DNA of 64,000 nt from Sphingomonas sp. 8AM (GCF_902506455.1 NZ_LR733844.1:3597092-3661091); one strand, 5' to 3'; shown: positions 1 through 8,019, numbered from the stretch's first letter. Notes: generated from the sequence alone by a model not told the origin. Translations and numbers: made by a program.

Positions 1-166
1 GCAGCCACTCGTCGAGCATTGCGGCGGGGCGCGCGTTGAGCGCCGGGAACGAGCCGACGATCCCCGCCTTGCACTGCGCGATCACCAAATCCGGGTTGGA
101 AATGATGAACAGCGGCGACCCGATGACGGGAAGACGCAGGCGCGACAGGAGCGGGGGGATCGACAT
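1..166 (-). CDS. Nitronate monooxygenase family protein, N-terminal fragment (cut by window edge)
   Basis: This is the first 55 codons of a minus-strand gene that continues beyond the left edge. The start is the ATG at 166 and the product begins MSIPPLLSRLRLPVIGSPLF. The pattern of a short helix, then PVIGSPLFIISNP and later CKAGIVGSFPALNARP, is the usual opening of the FMN-dependent nitronate monooxygenase (2-nitropropane dioxygenase) TIM barrel, which oxidises alkyl nitronates to carbonyl compounds and nitrite. Only the first beta-alpha units are visible, so catalytic residues cannot be checked. The family call is fairly firm; the substrate is unknown. Confidence 0.75.
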   Translation of the reverse strand, partial: MSIPPLLSRLRLPVIGSPLFIISNPDLVIAQCKAGIVGSFPALNARPAAMLDEWL

Positions 167-238
167 GGCGGCGACTATGTGGGGCCGGCAGGGGTGTGGC
201 AAGATTGACGCCACGTCACGCAAGGGAGGTTTTTTCTT

Positions 239-332
239 CGTCATTCCCGCGGAGGCGGGAAACCAGAACCTCTTACGTTGCGGCTCTTGCGAAGACCTGC
301 GCGTCTGGATTCCCGCCTGCGCGGGAATGACG
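239..332. repeat. Inverted pair of short palindromic repeats
   Basis: Two facing copies of an element beginning cgtcattcccgc flank a central spacer of about 50 bases. Each copy is itself a small hairpin (cccgc-ggag-gcggg type). The spacer between the nitronate monooxygenase start and the carbonic anhydrase stop otherwise holds nothing I recognise. A related single copy lies at 44055-44082. Confidence 0.7.
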
Positions 333-341
333 TAGGGCGTG

Positions 342-866
342 TTATTCCACCCGTTCCAGCCCCTCGGCTGCGGCTCGCGCGTTGGCGACGTAATGCGCCG
401 CCGACATCCTGAGCCCCGCGACGGTTGCATCATCCAGCTCGCGCACCGCGCGCGCCGGGCTGCCGACGATCAGCGAGCGGGGCGGGAAGACCTTGCCTTC
501 GGTGACCAGCGCGCCGGCGCCGACGATACAATCCGCCCCGATGACGGCGCGGTTGAGAACGATGGCCCCCATGCCGATCAGCACGCGGTCGCCGATCGTG
601 CAGCCGTGGAGCACCGCATGATGGCCGATCGTGCATTGGGTGCCGATCGTCAGCGGCGTGCCGGGGTCGGAATGGAGCATCGCGCCTTCCTGCACGTTGC
701 TGCGCGCGCCAATCGTGATCGTGGTGTTGTCACCGCGGATCACCGCGCCGAACCACACGCCGACCTCGTCGCCAAGCACGACGTCGCCGATAACGTCGGC
801 GCTAGGGGCGACCCATGCGGAGGGCGCGCGGGTCGGGCGCTGACCCTTGAAGGCGTAGAGCGGCAT
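342..866 (-). CDS. Gamma carbonic anhydrase family protein
   Basis: The 174-residue product is a left-handed beta-helix protein of the YrdA/PaaY gamma carbonic anhydrase family. Hexapeptide turns run from about residue 18 to 150 (for example VIGDVVLGDEVGVWFGAVIR). The three expected metal-ligand histidines are visible: His65 in MLHSD, and His82 and His87 in GHHAVLHG, with the usual spacing of five. The family binds zinc or iron and may hydrate CO2, although many members have no proven activity. The start at 866 is supported by a GGGAGAG ribosome site. The gene seems to stand alone. Confidence 0.88.
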   Translation of the reverse strand: MPLYAFKGQRPTRAPSAWVAPSADVIGDVVLGDEVGVWFGAVIRGDNTTITIGARSNVQEGAMLHSDPGTPLTIGTQCTIGHHAVLHGCTIGDRVLIGMGAIVLNRAVIGADCIVGAGALVTEGKVFPPRSLIVGSPARAVRELDDATVAGLRMSAAHYVANARAAAEGLERVE

Positions 867-948
867 CGCTTCTCTCCCTGCTGTCCCGCCGCGACACAGG
901 CGCGCGTACGGTCGATGGTAGCCGAAATCGTAAACAGCGCGTTAAGAC

Positions 949-1122
949 ATGGCTATGCAACGCCGACTGGTCCTGACGAACGAGGGTGCGGGACACCCAT
1001 TCCGCCGCACCCTGCCGCCGCCCCCCGCCATGCCATCGGCGCAGGCAGGCGACAATGACGTGCGATTGTTCGTACTCAGCTTCGCCGCCTTCTTCATCAG
1101 CTTTTCGACGATGATCTTCTGA
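949..1122 (+). CDS. Small hypothetical protein with C-terminal hydrophobic helix
   Basis: A 57-codon reading frame starts MAMQRRLVLTNEGAGHPFRR, continues through a proline-rich linker (LPPPPAMP), and ends in a hydrophobic stretch DVRLFVLSFAAFFISFSTMI. From memory, sphingomonads carry many short proteins ending in a D-x-R-L-F-x-x-S-F-x-A-x-F helix, which is the reason for calling it. It could anchor in the inner membrane. No clear Shine-Dalgarno site is visible, and the ATG at 955 is an equally good start. The gene lies between a divergent carbonic anhydrase gene and a convergent transporter gene, ending four bases before the latter's stop. Function unknown. Confidence 0.5.
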   Translation: MAMQRRLVLTNEGAGHPFRRTLPPPPAMPSAQAGDNDVRLFVLSFAAFFISFSTMIF

Positions 1123-1126
1123 CAGG

Positions 1127-2422
1127 TCAGTCGCAGGCGCGGTGAAGCCGCTGCGCGATCAAGGCGGAGATCACACACATGCCGACGACCACCAGCAACA
1201 GCTGGAAAGGTGTAACGCCCAGCGCGGTGATTCCCGCCACCGCGATCGAGCCGAAGGTCATTGCCCCGGCGTTGACGACATTGTTCGCGGCGACCGTGCG
1301 GGCGGTATGGTCCTTGGTCACGGTGGTGGTCAGGAACGCGTAGAGCGGCACGACGAACATCCCGCCGAAGATCGCAACGCCCAGCAACGCGAGCAGCACC
1401 GGCACCGCATGCGGCTGTCGAATGAACGAGGCCATGTCGAAGAAGTGGCCGGCAGGCGCGGGGGTCCACAGCCCGACCACCCACCAGAAAGCGAGCACCG
1501 CCAGCCCCATCGCAATCACCGACACGGGCGAGAAGCGCGCCGAGATCTGACCGCGCAGCATCAGGTTGATGACCACCGACCCGATCGCGACCCCGATCGA
1601 AAAGACCGCGAGCACGAGGCTGGCGACGCTGGCATCAGCAGTTAGCACATTCTTCACCAGTGGCGGGAAGACGATGATGAGCACCGATCCGATCGTCCAG
1701 AAGAAGCTGATCGCGCAGATCGCGAGGAACAACCGCGGGATGTGCATCGTCTCCGCGATCAGCCGCCACGAAGCGCGGATCGGGTTATAGTCGAGCACCA
1801 GCTTCGGCCCGAGCCGCGGCGCGGGCGGGACCGCGCGGGCGGTGAGCCAGCCGAGCAGCGCGACCGCGAGCGTCAGCAGGGTGACGAGCAAAGGCGACTT
1901 GTAGACGAAGCCGGCGAGGATCGTGCCGAGCAGGATCGACAGATACGTTCCCGCCTCGACCAGCCCGGTGCCGCCGAGCACGTCCTCCTCCTCCAGATGC
2001 TGCGGCAGGATCGCATATTTGATCGGTCCGAAGAACGTTGAATGGACCCCGAGCCCGGTGACCGCGGCGAGCATCAGCACCAGCGGCAGCGTCACCGCGC
2101 CGGTGCGCGCGAGCATCAGCCCGGCACCGCCCACGGTCATGATCGCGATCTCGACCGTCTTCACCAGCCGGATGATCCGCGCCTTGTCGGTCGAATCGGC
2201 GAGTTGCCCGGACAATGCGGACAGCACGAAGAACGGCAGGATGAACAGCGCCGCGGTCAGCGCGTTGAAAAAGCTCTCCTGCGTTTCATCGGCAAAGATC
2301 TCGTAGGTGGCGAACAGCACCATCGAGGTCTTGAACAGATTGTCGTTGAAGGCGCCGAGAAACTGGGTGGTGAACAGCGGCAGGAAGCGCCGCTGCTTGA
2401 GAAGCCCGAGGGCATTGATCAT
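1127..2422 (-). CDS. MFS transporter, LplT-like (lysophospholipid transporter type)
   Basis: This 431-residue, highly hydrophobic protein has about 12 predicted membrane segments. Its opening, RRFLPLFTTQFLGAFNDNLF, is typical of the LplT branch of the major facilitator superfamily, which flips lysophospholipids inward for re-acylation and is often fused to, or next to, the Aas acyltransferase. No acyltransferase domain or gene is present here. I place the start at the ATG at 2422 (MINALGLL): it matches the family N-terminus and leaves 128 bases for promoters toward divergent pgsA. Longer starts up to 2548 would add a polar arginine-rich extension. The substrate is inferred from family only. 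Confidence 0.78.
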   Translation of the reverse strand: MINALGLLKQRRFLPLFTTQFLGAFNDNLFKTSMVLFATYEIFADETQESFFNALTAALFILPFFVLSALSGQLADSTDKARIIRLVKTVEIAIMTVGGAGLMLARTGAVTLPLVLMLAAVTGLGVHSTFFGPIKYAILPQHLEEEDVLGGTGLVEAGTYLSILLGTILAGFVYKSPLLVTLLTLAVALLGWLTARAVPPAPRLGPKLVLDYNPIRASWRLIAETMHIPRLFLAICAISFFWTIGSVLIIVFPPLVKNVLTADASVASLVLAVFSIGVAIGSVVINLMLRGQISARFSPVSVIAMGLAVLAFWWVVGLWTPAPAGHFFDMASFIRQPHAVPVLLALLGVAIFGGMFVVPLYAFLTTTVTKDHTARTVAANNVVNAGAMTFGSIAVAGITALGVTPFQLLLVVVGMCVISALIAQRLHRACD

Positions 2423-2550
2423 GACGCGGGACCGGGCCCCCGGATAGTTGGCAATTCGCCGAGCCATAGCGGCTGGGCCGCTGCGATCCAACGGCGATTT
2501 TCGCTCGACAGGCGCTTGCGCTGCCCGCGTCGCGGGTCCACGTCGCACCC

Positions 2551-3117
2551 ATGCTGTCCCTGCCCAACATCCTGACGCTGTCGCGGATCGTCGCGGTGCC
2601 GCTGCTGGTGGCGTTCCTCTGGTGGCCGAGCTGGCGGTTCGGGTTCGGGGTCGCGTTCGGCCTGTACTGCCTAATGGGGATCACCGATTATTTCGACGGC
2701 TACCTTGCGCGTGCGCAAGGGACGGTGTCGAAGCTGGGCGTCTTCCTCGATCCGATCGCCGACAAGATCATGGTCGCGGCGGTGATCCTGATGCTGGTCG
2801 GCACGCGGCACGACGATGTGGCGGCGATCACGGGTGTGCATATCATCGCCGCGCTGGTGATCCTGTTGCGCGAGATCGCGGTCAGTGGGTTGCGCGAGTT
2901 TCTGGCCGGGTTGCAGGTGTCGTTGCCGGTGTCGCGGCTGGCGAAGTGGAAGACGACGTTGCAACTCGTCTCGCTGGGTGGGCTGATCCTGTCGGGGGCG
3001 CTGCCGGGCGAGGCGTGGATCAAGGTCGCCAGCCTCGCCAGCCTGTGGGGCGCGGCGGCGCTGACGATCGTGACCGGCTGGGATTACCTGCGGGTCGGCT
3101 TGAAGCATATGGATTGA
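2551..3117 (+). CDS. pgsA: CDP-diacylglycerol--glycerol-3-phosphate 3-phosphatidyltransferase
   Basis: The 188-residue membrane enzyme makes phosphatidylglycerophosphate, the committed step to phosphatidylglycerol and cardiolipin. The CDP-alcohol phosphotransferase signature D-G-x2-A-R-x8-G-x3-D-x3-D is complete: DG at 49-50, AR at 53-54, G63, D67 and D71. Four or more membrane helices follow the pattern of the family, and the length is standard. It opens MLSLPNILTLSRI, the usual PgsA N-terminus. It is divergent from the LplT-like transporter, so two phospholipid-related genes share one upstream region. The moaD-moaE pair lies 109 bases downstream. Confidence 0.93.
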   Translation: MLSLPNILTLSRIVAVPLLVAFLWWPSWRFGFGVAFGLYCLMGITDYFDGYLARAQGTVSKLGVFLDPIADKIMVAAVILMLVGTRHDDVAAITGVHIIAALVILLREIAVSGLREFLAGLQVSLPVSRLAKWKTTLQLVSLGGLILSGALPGEAWIKVASLASLWGAAALTIVTGWDYLRVGLKHMD

Positions 3118-3135
3118 GGGGGCGGGAACCCTTCG

Positions 3136-3207
3136 CCGTTCGTCCTGGAGGACCCGTGCTTCGAGACGGCATGTCGCCTTCGCTCAATGCCTCCTCAGCA
3201 CGAACGG
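3136..3207. repeat. Inverted-repeat element between pgsA and moaD
   Basis: The arms ccgttcgtcctggagg (3136-3151) and cctcctcagcacgaacgg (3190-3207) are near-perfect inverted copies around a spacer containing cttcgagacggcatgtcg. It resembles a dispersed sphingomonad intergenic repeat. It could fold after pgsA transcription, but there is no T-run. Confidence 0.55.
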
Positions 3208-3226
3208 GGCCGTGTCAGGAATGCGT

Positions 3227-3478
3227 ATGAAACTGCTGTATTTCGCCTGGGTGCGTGAACGGATCGGTGTGGCCGAGGAAGACGTCATTCCGCCCGCTGA
3301 CGTCGACACGGTCGCCGATCTGGTCGCATGGCTCGCGCCGCGCAGTCCGGGCCATGCCGCCGCCTTTGCCGATCCGGCGCGGCTGCGCGCGGCGGTCGAT
3401 CAGGCGTTCGTGCCCCTCGACACGTCGATCGCGGGCGCGCGCGAAGTCGCGATCTTCCCGCCGGTGACGGGCGGATGA
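3227..3478 (+). CDS. moaD: Molybdopterin synthase sulfur-carrier subunit MoaD
   Basis: This 83-residue ubiquitin-like protein ends in PVTGG. The terminal double glycine is adenylated and then thiocarboxylated to carry sulfur into molybdopterin. It opens MKLLYFAWVRERIG, which matches MoaD. I chose the ATG at 3227 because AGGA at 3217-3220 sits six bases upstream; ATG 3221 and GTG 3212 are in frame but poorly spaced. The stop overlaps the moaE start in an ATGA arrangement, so the two subunits of molybdopterin synthase are probably translationally coupled. Confidence 0.92.
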   Translation: MKLLYFAWVRERIGVAEEDVIPPADVDTVADLVAWLAPRSPGHAAAFADPARLRAAVDQAFVPLDTSIAGAREVAIFPPVTGG

Positions 3479-3906
3479 TCCGCGTCATCGTTGCGCGCGA
3501 CCCGATCGATATCGCCGACGAGTTCGCGCGGCTGGAGCAGGGCGGGGCAGTCGCGACCTTTACCGGGCTGGTGCGCGCCGACGACGGTGTCGCGACGCTG
3601 GAGCTGGAGCATTATCCCGGCGCGACCGAGGCGGCGCTGACGCGGCTGGCGGAGGATGCGACCGCACGCTGGTCGCTGACCGCCGCGACGATCGTCCACC
3701 GCGTCGGGCCGATGGCGCCGGGTGAGCGGATCGTGTTCGTCGGCACCTGTTCCGCGCATCGCGCCGCCGCGCTCGACGCCTGTGCGTATCTGATCGATCG
3801 GCTCAAGACCGATGCGCCGTTCTGGAAGCGCGAGACGGTCGGTGGTGCGTCGCGCTGGGTGGAAACGCGCGCCGCCGACGATGATGCGGCGGCGCGCTGG
3901 TCCTGA
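3475..3906 (+). CDS. moaE: Molybdopterin synthase catalytic subunit MoaE
   Basis: The 143-residue large subunit of molybdopterin synthase converts cyclic pyranopterin monophosphate to molybdopterin with sulfur from MoaD. Family landmarks are visible: FTGLVR, LELEHYPG, the HRVG segment, and the catalytic lysine region KTDAPFWKRE near the C-terminus. The ATG at 3475 overlaps the moaD stop. The gene converges on the TonB-like gene, whose stop codon begins at the next base, so the two coding regions abut tail to tail with no spacer. Confidence 0.95.
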   Translation: MIRVIVARDPIDIADEFARLEQGGAVATFTGLVRADDGVATLELEHYPGATEAALTRLAEDATARWSLTAATIVHRVGPMAPGERIVFVGTCSAHRAAALDACAYLIDRLKTDAPFWKRETVGGASRWVETRAADDDAAARWS

Positions 3907-4581
3907 TTACCGCGGCAGCTGCCACCGGATGCGATCGGTGAAGGTGCCGGCGATCGCCGTACCCGCATCGTCGCGCGCCGGGGTGAAGCGCGCGCGACGC
4001 TGGTAGAGGCGGCACGTCGCCTGATCGAGCGAGGCATGGCCGCTGGGTGCGGTGACCGCGCAGGATTCGACGCGGCCGTCGGCACCGATCCGCATCGAGA
4101 TGCCGACGACGCCTTCTTCCTCGGCGCGCAACGCCGAGGGCGGGTAATCGTCAGTGCTGATCCAGTCGTTGCGGTTGCCGCGCGCGAGCACGCCGCTCGC
4201 CTTGCTGATCGTCGCGGGCTGCGCGGGCGGATCGACCGTGACGGTGCCGGTGCCGAACTCGACCGGCTGCATCGGGGGCGTGATGACGACCACGTTGTCG
4301 CTGTTCGCCTCGCTGGGAACGATCGGCGTGACGGTGGTGAGGGGCGGCATCGTCGTCGTCGGCTGTTGCGGCGTCACCTTCTCCAGCTTGGGCGGCATGA
4401 TGTCGGGCGGCGCCGGCGTTTCGATCGGGATGTTGGTGGTGATGAACGGCGTCGACACCGTCTGCACGAAGCTGGCCGCCATGCCGCTGATGAAGACATA
4501 GCCGATCAGGCCGTGGATCGCGGCCACGCCCGCGATCGTGGTGAACCGCCGCGAATTGTCGATCCGATTTGCATAAGCCAT
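3907..4581 (-). CDS. TonB-family energy-transducer protein
   Basis: The 224-residue protein has the TonB layout. A short cytoplasmic N-terminus (MAYANRIDNSRRF) is followed by one membrane anchor at about 15-37, a proline and threonine-rich periplasmic linker at about 45-95, and a C-terminal TonB domain at about 135-224 containing YPPSALRAEEEGVVGISMRI. Such proteins pass proton-motive energy from ExbB/ExbD to outer-membrane receptors. No exbB or exbD is in the window. The start at 4581 has a GGGAGG ribosome site. It might serve the TonB-dependent receptor at 24807-26861, but nothing in the sequence links the two. Confidence 0.87.
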   Translation of the reverse strand: MAYANRIDNSRRFTTIAGVAAIHGLIGYVFISGMAASFVQTVSTPFITTNIPIETPAPPDIMPPKLEKVTPQQPTTTMPPLTTVTPIVPSEANSDNVVVITPPMQPVEFGTGTVTVDPPAQPATISKASGVLARGNRNDWISTDDYPPSALRAEEEGVVGISMRIGADGRVESCAVTAPSGHASLDQATCRLYQRRARFTPARDDAGTAIAGTFTDRIRWQLPR

Positions 4582-4751
4582 GCGACCAACCTCCCGACCG
4601 GAGGCGCCACGACGGACGAATTGCCCGACGAACGACGAGCTCCAGATCACGATGCTGCGCCGATTGCGACTGCGCGTCAATCGCGGTGGTGGCCCGGTTT
4701 GGGCGGCAAATTTGCTGTCAGATTATGATGACATGAGGTCGAATTCCCGTT

Positions 4752-4828
4752 CGTCATTGCGAGCGTAGCGAAGCAATCCAGGGCGTCGCGGTCCGGCCCT
4801 GGATTGCTTCGCTACGCTCGCAATGACG
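4752..4828. repeat. Large palindromic intergenic repeat, copy 1
   Basis: The two arms cgtcattgcgagcgtagcga... and its reverse complement, each about 33 bases and nearly identical, surround a short centre (gcgtcgcggt). Similar elements lie at 6514-6591 and 42176-42252. The element sits between the tonB-like start and the oxyR stop. The 270-base spacer holds no gene that I can see. Confidence 0.85.
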
Positions 4829-4851
4829 GATCAAATCGACGTCGTTACGCG

Positions 4852-5754
4852 CTAGGCCGCCGCCTTCAACACCTCGCCGAGCAGATGGAAGTCGCGTTCG
4901 CGCGGGGAGGCGCGGCGCCAGACCAGCGCCAGCGTGCGGACCGGCGCGGCGGCGTCGAGCGGGCGCGCGACCACCCTGGTATGGTCGAGGATGCCGGCGT
5001 CGAGCGCGATTTTGGGGAGGATCGTCACGCCCAGGCCATTGTCGACCATCTGCACCATCGTGTGCAGCGAGGTGCCGAGCATCGTCGCCTCGGCGCGCAA
5101 TTCGGCGCGATTGCATGCCGCCAGCGCGTGTTCCTTGAGGCAATGGCCGTCCTCGAGCAGCAAGAGCCGCGTCTCGTCGATCTCGTCGGGGCGAACCGAC
5201 GAGAGTTCGGCCGGCATCTCGCCCTCCGGGAAGGCGAGGAACAGCCGATCGTCGAACAGCTTGAGCACCGTCACCTCACCGCAGGCATAGGGCAGCGCCA
5301 GCAGGACGCAATCGGTGCGGCCGTTGTGGAGCGCCTCGCACGCCGGACCGCTGGGTTCCTCGCGCAGATACAGCTTCAGGTCGGGATAGTCGCGTCGCAG
5401 GCGCGGCAGGATGCGCGGGAGCAGGAACGGCGCGATCGTCGGGATCACGCTCAGCCGCATCTCGCCCGACAAGGGGCGACCGGCGGCGCGGGCGAGATCG
5501 CCCAGTTCCTCCGCCTCGCGCAATACGACCCGCGCCTTTGTCGCGATCTGCTCGCCGAGGGGGGTGAAGCGCACCACGCGGCGGGTGCGCTCGACCAGCG
5601 TAACGCCGATCAGCGTCTCCAGTTCGCGCAAGCCTGCCGACAGGGTCGACTGGGTGACGAAACACGCTTCGGCGGCGCGGCCGAAATGGCCGTGATCCTT
5701 CAGAGCAACCAGATATTGCAATTGCTTAAGCGTCGGGAGGTAGGTTGCGGCCAT
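4852..5754 (-). CDS. oxyR: Hydrogen-peroxide-responsive LysR regulator OxyR
   Basis: This 300-residue LysR-type regulator has an N-terminal winged helix (about 5-65, with FGRAAEACFVTQSTLS) and a substrate-domain-like sensor. The redox pair is present as Cys205 in EDGHCLKEH and Cys214 in ALAAC. The spacing of nine matches the Cys199/Cys208 pair that forms the disulfide in E. coli OxyR. It is divergent from ahpC with a 153-base spacer that holds a candidate binding site. From the family, the oxidised protein would activate ahpC-ahpD and adjust its own transcription. Confidence 0.93.
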   Translation of the reverse strand: MAATYLPTLKQLQYLVALKDHGHFGRAAEACFVTQSTLSAGLRELETLIGVTLVERTRRVVRFTPLGEQIATKARVVLREAEELGDLARAAGRPLSGEMRLSVIPTIAPFLLPRILPRLRRDYPDLKLYLREEPSGPACEALHNGRTDCVLLALPYACGEVTVLKLFDDRLFLAFPEGEMPAELSSVRPDEIDETRLLLLEDGHCLKEHALAACNRAELRAEATMLGTSLHTMVQMVDNGLGVTILPKIALDAGILDHTRVVARPLDAAAPVRTLALVWRRASPRERDFHLLGEVLKAAA

Positions 5755-5784
5755 TCATCGTCTCCGTCGATCACCGGGGAAGGA

Positions 5785-5822
5785 ATAGACGATTTGCTCG
5801 ATCACGCGAAGCCCCCTATATC
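5785..5822 (+). promoter_or_regulatory. Candidate ahpC promoter with overlapping OxyR site
   Basis: A TTGCTC box at 5794-5799 and TATATC at 5817-5822 are separated by exactly 17 bases, a reasonable -35/-10 pair for ahpC. ATAG at 5785-5788 and CTAT at 5816-5819 are pieces of the known OxyR motif and bracket the -35 region, as expected for an activator contacting polymerase. Promoter and operator are both inferred by eye. Confidence 0.42.
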
Positions 5823-5907
5823 GGTGTGGCAACGAGAGGCGGCGCAGGGACGCGGCCCCGGCAGAGAGGATGACTGGAACTCCGCATTCGTTTCACAGGA
5901 GCCAGAC

Positions 5908-6453
5908 ATGCTGACCATCGGCGACACCTTTCCCGCCATCACCGTCCCCGTCCAGCAGGGCACCAACGCGCTGCCGAACGGCGAGACGCTCGACCTGACC
6001 ACTGCCTATCCGGGCAAGTGGAAGGTGCTGTTCTACTGGCCCAAGGACTTCACGTTCGTGTGCCCGACCGAGATCGTCGGCTACAGCCAGATCAAGGGCG
6101 ATTTCGAGGATCGCGACGCGGTGCTGATCGGCGCCTCGACCGACACCGCGCACGTCCACCTCGCGTGGCGCAAGTCGGACCCGGATCTGGCCGCCGCCGA
6201 CTTCCCGTGGCTGGCGGACAACGGCCGCACGCTGGCCGACGCGCTGGGCATCGTCGACAAGAACGAGCATGTCGCGTTCCGCGCCACGTTCATCGTCGAT
6301 CCCGACAACGTCATCCAGGCGGTGCAGGTCAACGGCCTGAACGTCGGCCGCAACCCGGCCGAGACGCTGCGCGTGCTCGACGCGCTGCAGACCGACGAAC
6401 TGTGCCCGTGCAACTGGAACAAGGGCGACGACGTCCTGCAGGTCGCGGCCTGA
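5908..6453 (+). CDS. ahpC: Alkyl hydroperoxide reductase AhpC (peroxiredoxin)
   Basis: The 181-residue peroxiredoxin reduces hydrogen peroxide and organic hydroperoxides. The peroxidatic cysteine is Cys52 in TFVCPTEIVG. The resolving region holds two cysteines, Cys166 and Cys168, in DELCPCNW. A C-terminal CxC of this kind is known from actinobacterial AhpC that is recycled by AhpD rather than by AhpF, which fits the ahpD gene downstream. The start at 5908 has an AGGAG site seven bases upstream; the frame stays open far upstream but that part does not look coding. A repeat element separates it from ahpD. Confidence 0.95.
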   Translation: MLTIGDTFPAITVPVQQGTNALPNGETLDLTTAYPGKWKVLFYWPKDFTFVCPTEIVGYSQIKGDFEDRDAVLIGASTDTAHVHLAWRKSDPDLAAADFPWLADNGRTLADALGIVDKNEHVAFRATFIVDPDNVIQAVQVNGLNVGRNPAETLRVLDALQTDELCPCNWNKGDDVLQVAA

Positions 6454-6513
6454 TCTACTTGAGGGCGGGGCCGTTCGGTCCCGCCCTCTTCCTCTTAAAA
6501 TCTGTCGCCCGCC

Positions 6514-6591
6514 CGTCATTGCGAGCGCAGCGAAGCACTTCCGGGCGTCACATCTCTGGGGCCGGATTGCTTCGCCGCGCTCGCAATGACG
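6514..6591. repeat. Large palindromic intergenic repeat, copy 2
   Basis: It has the same outer arms as copy 1 (cgtcattgcgagcg... and ...cgctcgcaatgacg), with a slightly diverged interior (gcagcgaagcactt and ggattgcttcgccgcg). It lies between ahpC and ahpD and could form a strong hairpin in a joint transcript, perhaps setting the ratio of the two proteins. Confidence 0.8.
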
Positions 6592-6622
6592 GGCCGTGGC
6601 GTCGCACGTCTGGAGACTCCAC

Positions 6623-7144
6623 ATGGCTCTCAAGGAATTCGCGGGCACGCTGCCCGATTTCGCCAAGGACATCCGCCTCAACGTCGGCTCGCTGCTGAAC
6701 GAGACGGTGCTCAACGACCAGCGCAAGTACGGCACGTTGCTCGCCTGTGCGCATGGTTCGGGCTACAAGCCGCTGGTCGAGGCAACCGAGGCCGAGGTTG
6801 CGGACAAGCTGTCGCCGGAAGCTGCGACCGCGGCGCGCGCGGCGGCAGCGGTTATGGCGATGAACAACGTCTATTATCGCTTCACGCACCTCTCCAGCAA
6901 CGAGGAATACGCCCGGATGCCGGCCAAGCTGCGCATGAACGTGATCGGCGCGCCCGGGATCGACAAGGTCGATTTCGAGCTGTTCAGCCTGGCGGTCAGC
7001 GCGATGAACGGATGTGGCATGTGCATCGACAGTCACGAGCAGGTGCTCAAGAAGGCGGGCGTCACCGCCGAGGTGATCCAGACCGCTGCGCGCATCGCCT
7101 CGGTGATGAAGGCGGTTGCGACGGTGCACGCTGTTAGCGCGTAA
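6623..7144 (+). CDS. ahpD: Alkyl hydroperoxidase AhpD (AhpC-recycling disulfide reductase)
   Basis: This 173-residue all-helical protein belongs to the carboxymuconolactone decarboxylase-like AhpD family. The catalytic CxxC is Cys131-Cys134 in NGCGMCIDSHE. His138 and Glu119 occupy the positions of the proton-relay residues known from mycobacterial AhpD. It reduces AhpC through a thiol relay fed by lipoylated proteins. The start at 6623 has a GGAG site. Gene order oxyR < > ahpC-ahpD gives a self-contained peroxide module. The first cysteine (Cys42 in LLACAHGSG) is outside the active site. Confidence 0.93.
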   Translation: MALKEFAGTLPDFAKDIRLNVGSLLNETVLNDQRKYGTLLACAHGSGYKPLVEATEAEVADKLSPEAATAARAAAAVMAMNNVYYRFTHLSSNEEYARMPAKLRMNVIGAPGIDKVDFELFSLAVSAMNGCGMCIDSHEQVLKKAGVTAEVIQTAARIASVMKAVATVHAVSA

Positions 7145-7152
7145 TCAACTCC

Positions 7153-7219
7153 GTCAGCCCCGCGAAGGCGGGAACCCAGATGCGCGGGTTCTCGTGCGAG
7201 CCGCGGGGACCGGGATGAC
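7153..7219. repeat. Degenerate palindromic repeat
   Basis: Segments gtcagccccgcgaaggcggg and ccgcggggaccgggatgac face each other between ahpD and the convergent tauE-like gene. They look like diverged members of the cccgc...gcggg repeat type. No T-run follows, so a terminator role is uncertain. Confidence 0.4.
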
Positions 7220-7248
7220 CGCTCCTTCGGGACTGACAAGAGTTGCAG

Positions 7249-8019
7249 CTACATCAGCACGGCGCGGACGAAGCCGTAGGTGCTGGTAATCGTCAGCACC
7301 GTGCCGACCATCACCAGCATCACCTTCATCGGAATACGCTTGGCGAAAAATGCGCCGAGCGGCGCGGCCAAGACGCCGCCGATCAGCAGCCCGACAGTCG
7401 CGGTCGCGAAATCCTTGATGCCGAGATGATAGATGAAGGTCGCCGAGACGACCGCGGTGAGGAAGAACTCGACCGCGCTGACCGTGCCGACGACCTTGCG
7501 CGGCTCGACGCCCTGCACGAGCAGGTTGGAGGTGACGATCGGCCCCCAGCCACCGCCCCCCGCCGCGTCCATGAACCCGCCGAGCAGCCCGAGCGGCTCG
7601 ACCACCTTCGGCTTGCTGACCTTGGGCGGGAACATCAGCCCGCGCACCAGCAGATAGACGCCGATGATGACCAGATAGGCGAGCACGAAAGGCTTCACGA
7701 CCGCGCCGTCGATATTGGTCAGGACATAGGCACCCGCCACGCCGCCGACCACGCCGGGGACCAACAACCGCAGGAACAGCCCCTTGTCGATGTTGCCGGT
7801 GATTGCGTGACTAATTCCGGAGATCGCGGTGGTGAAGGTCTCGACGATATGAACGTTTGCGGACGCGCGTGCCGGGGGTAGCCCGATCACCGCAACGAGC
7901 AACGTATTGCAGATCACCCCGAACGCCATGCCGAGCGCCCCGTCGACCAATTGCGCGCCGAATCCGACGGCGATGAACGGCCACAAGGCGGAAAAATCGA
8001 GTTGCGTCAGCGCCTGCAT
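7249..8019 (-). CDS. Sulfite exporter TauE/SafE family membrane protein
   Basis: The 256-residue integral membrane protein has about eight predicted helices in two repeats, each starting with the family pattern (FGAQLVDGALGMAFG near 20-34; GLLGGFMDAAGGGGWGP in the second half). The TauE/SafE (DUF81) family exports sulfite, sulfonates or other organic anions. Divergent placement next to cysE supports a link to sulfur metabolism. I start it at the ATG at 8019, with GGGGAG just upstream; the open frame extends further but that part is polar and arginine-rich. Substrate unproven. Confidence 0.87.
   Translation of the reverse strand: MQALTQLDFSALWPFIAVGFGAQLVDGALGMAFGVICNTLLVAVIGLPPARASANVHIVETFTTAISGISHAITGNIDKGLFLRLLVPGVVGGVAGAYVLTNIDGAVVKPFVLAYLVIIGVYLLVRGLMFPPKVSKPKVVEPLGLLGGFMDAAGGGGWGPIVTSNLLVQGVEPRKVVGTVSAVEFFLTAVVSATFIYHLGIKDFATATVGLLIGGVLAAPLGAFFAKRIPMKVMLVMVGTVLTITSTYGFVRAVLM

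Noticed and set aside
4804..5907. Upstream extension of the ahpC frame
   Set aside because: The frame is open but crosses antisense to oxyR; AhpC similarity and the AGGAG site begin at 5908.
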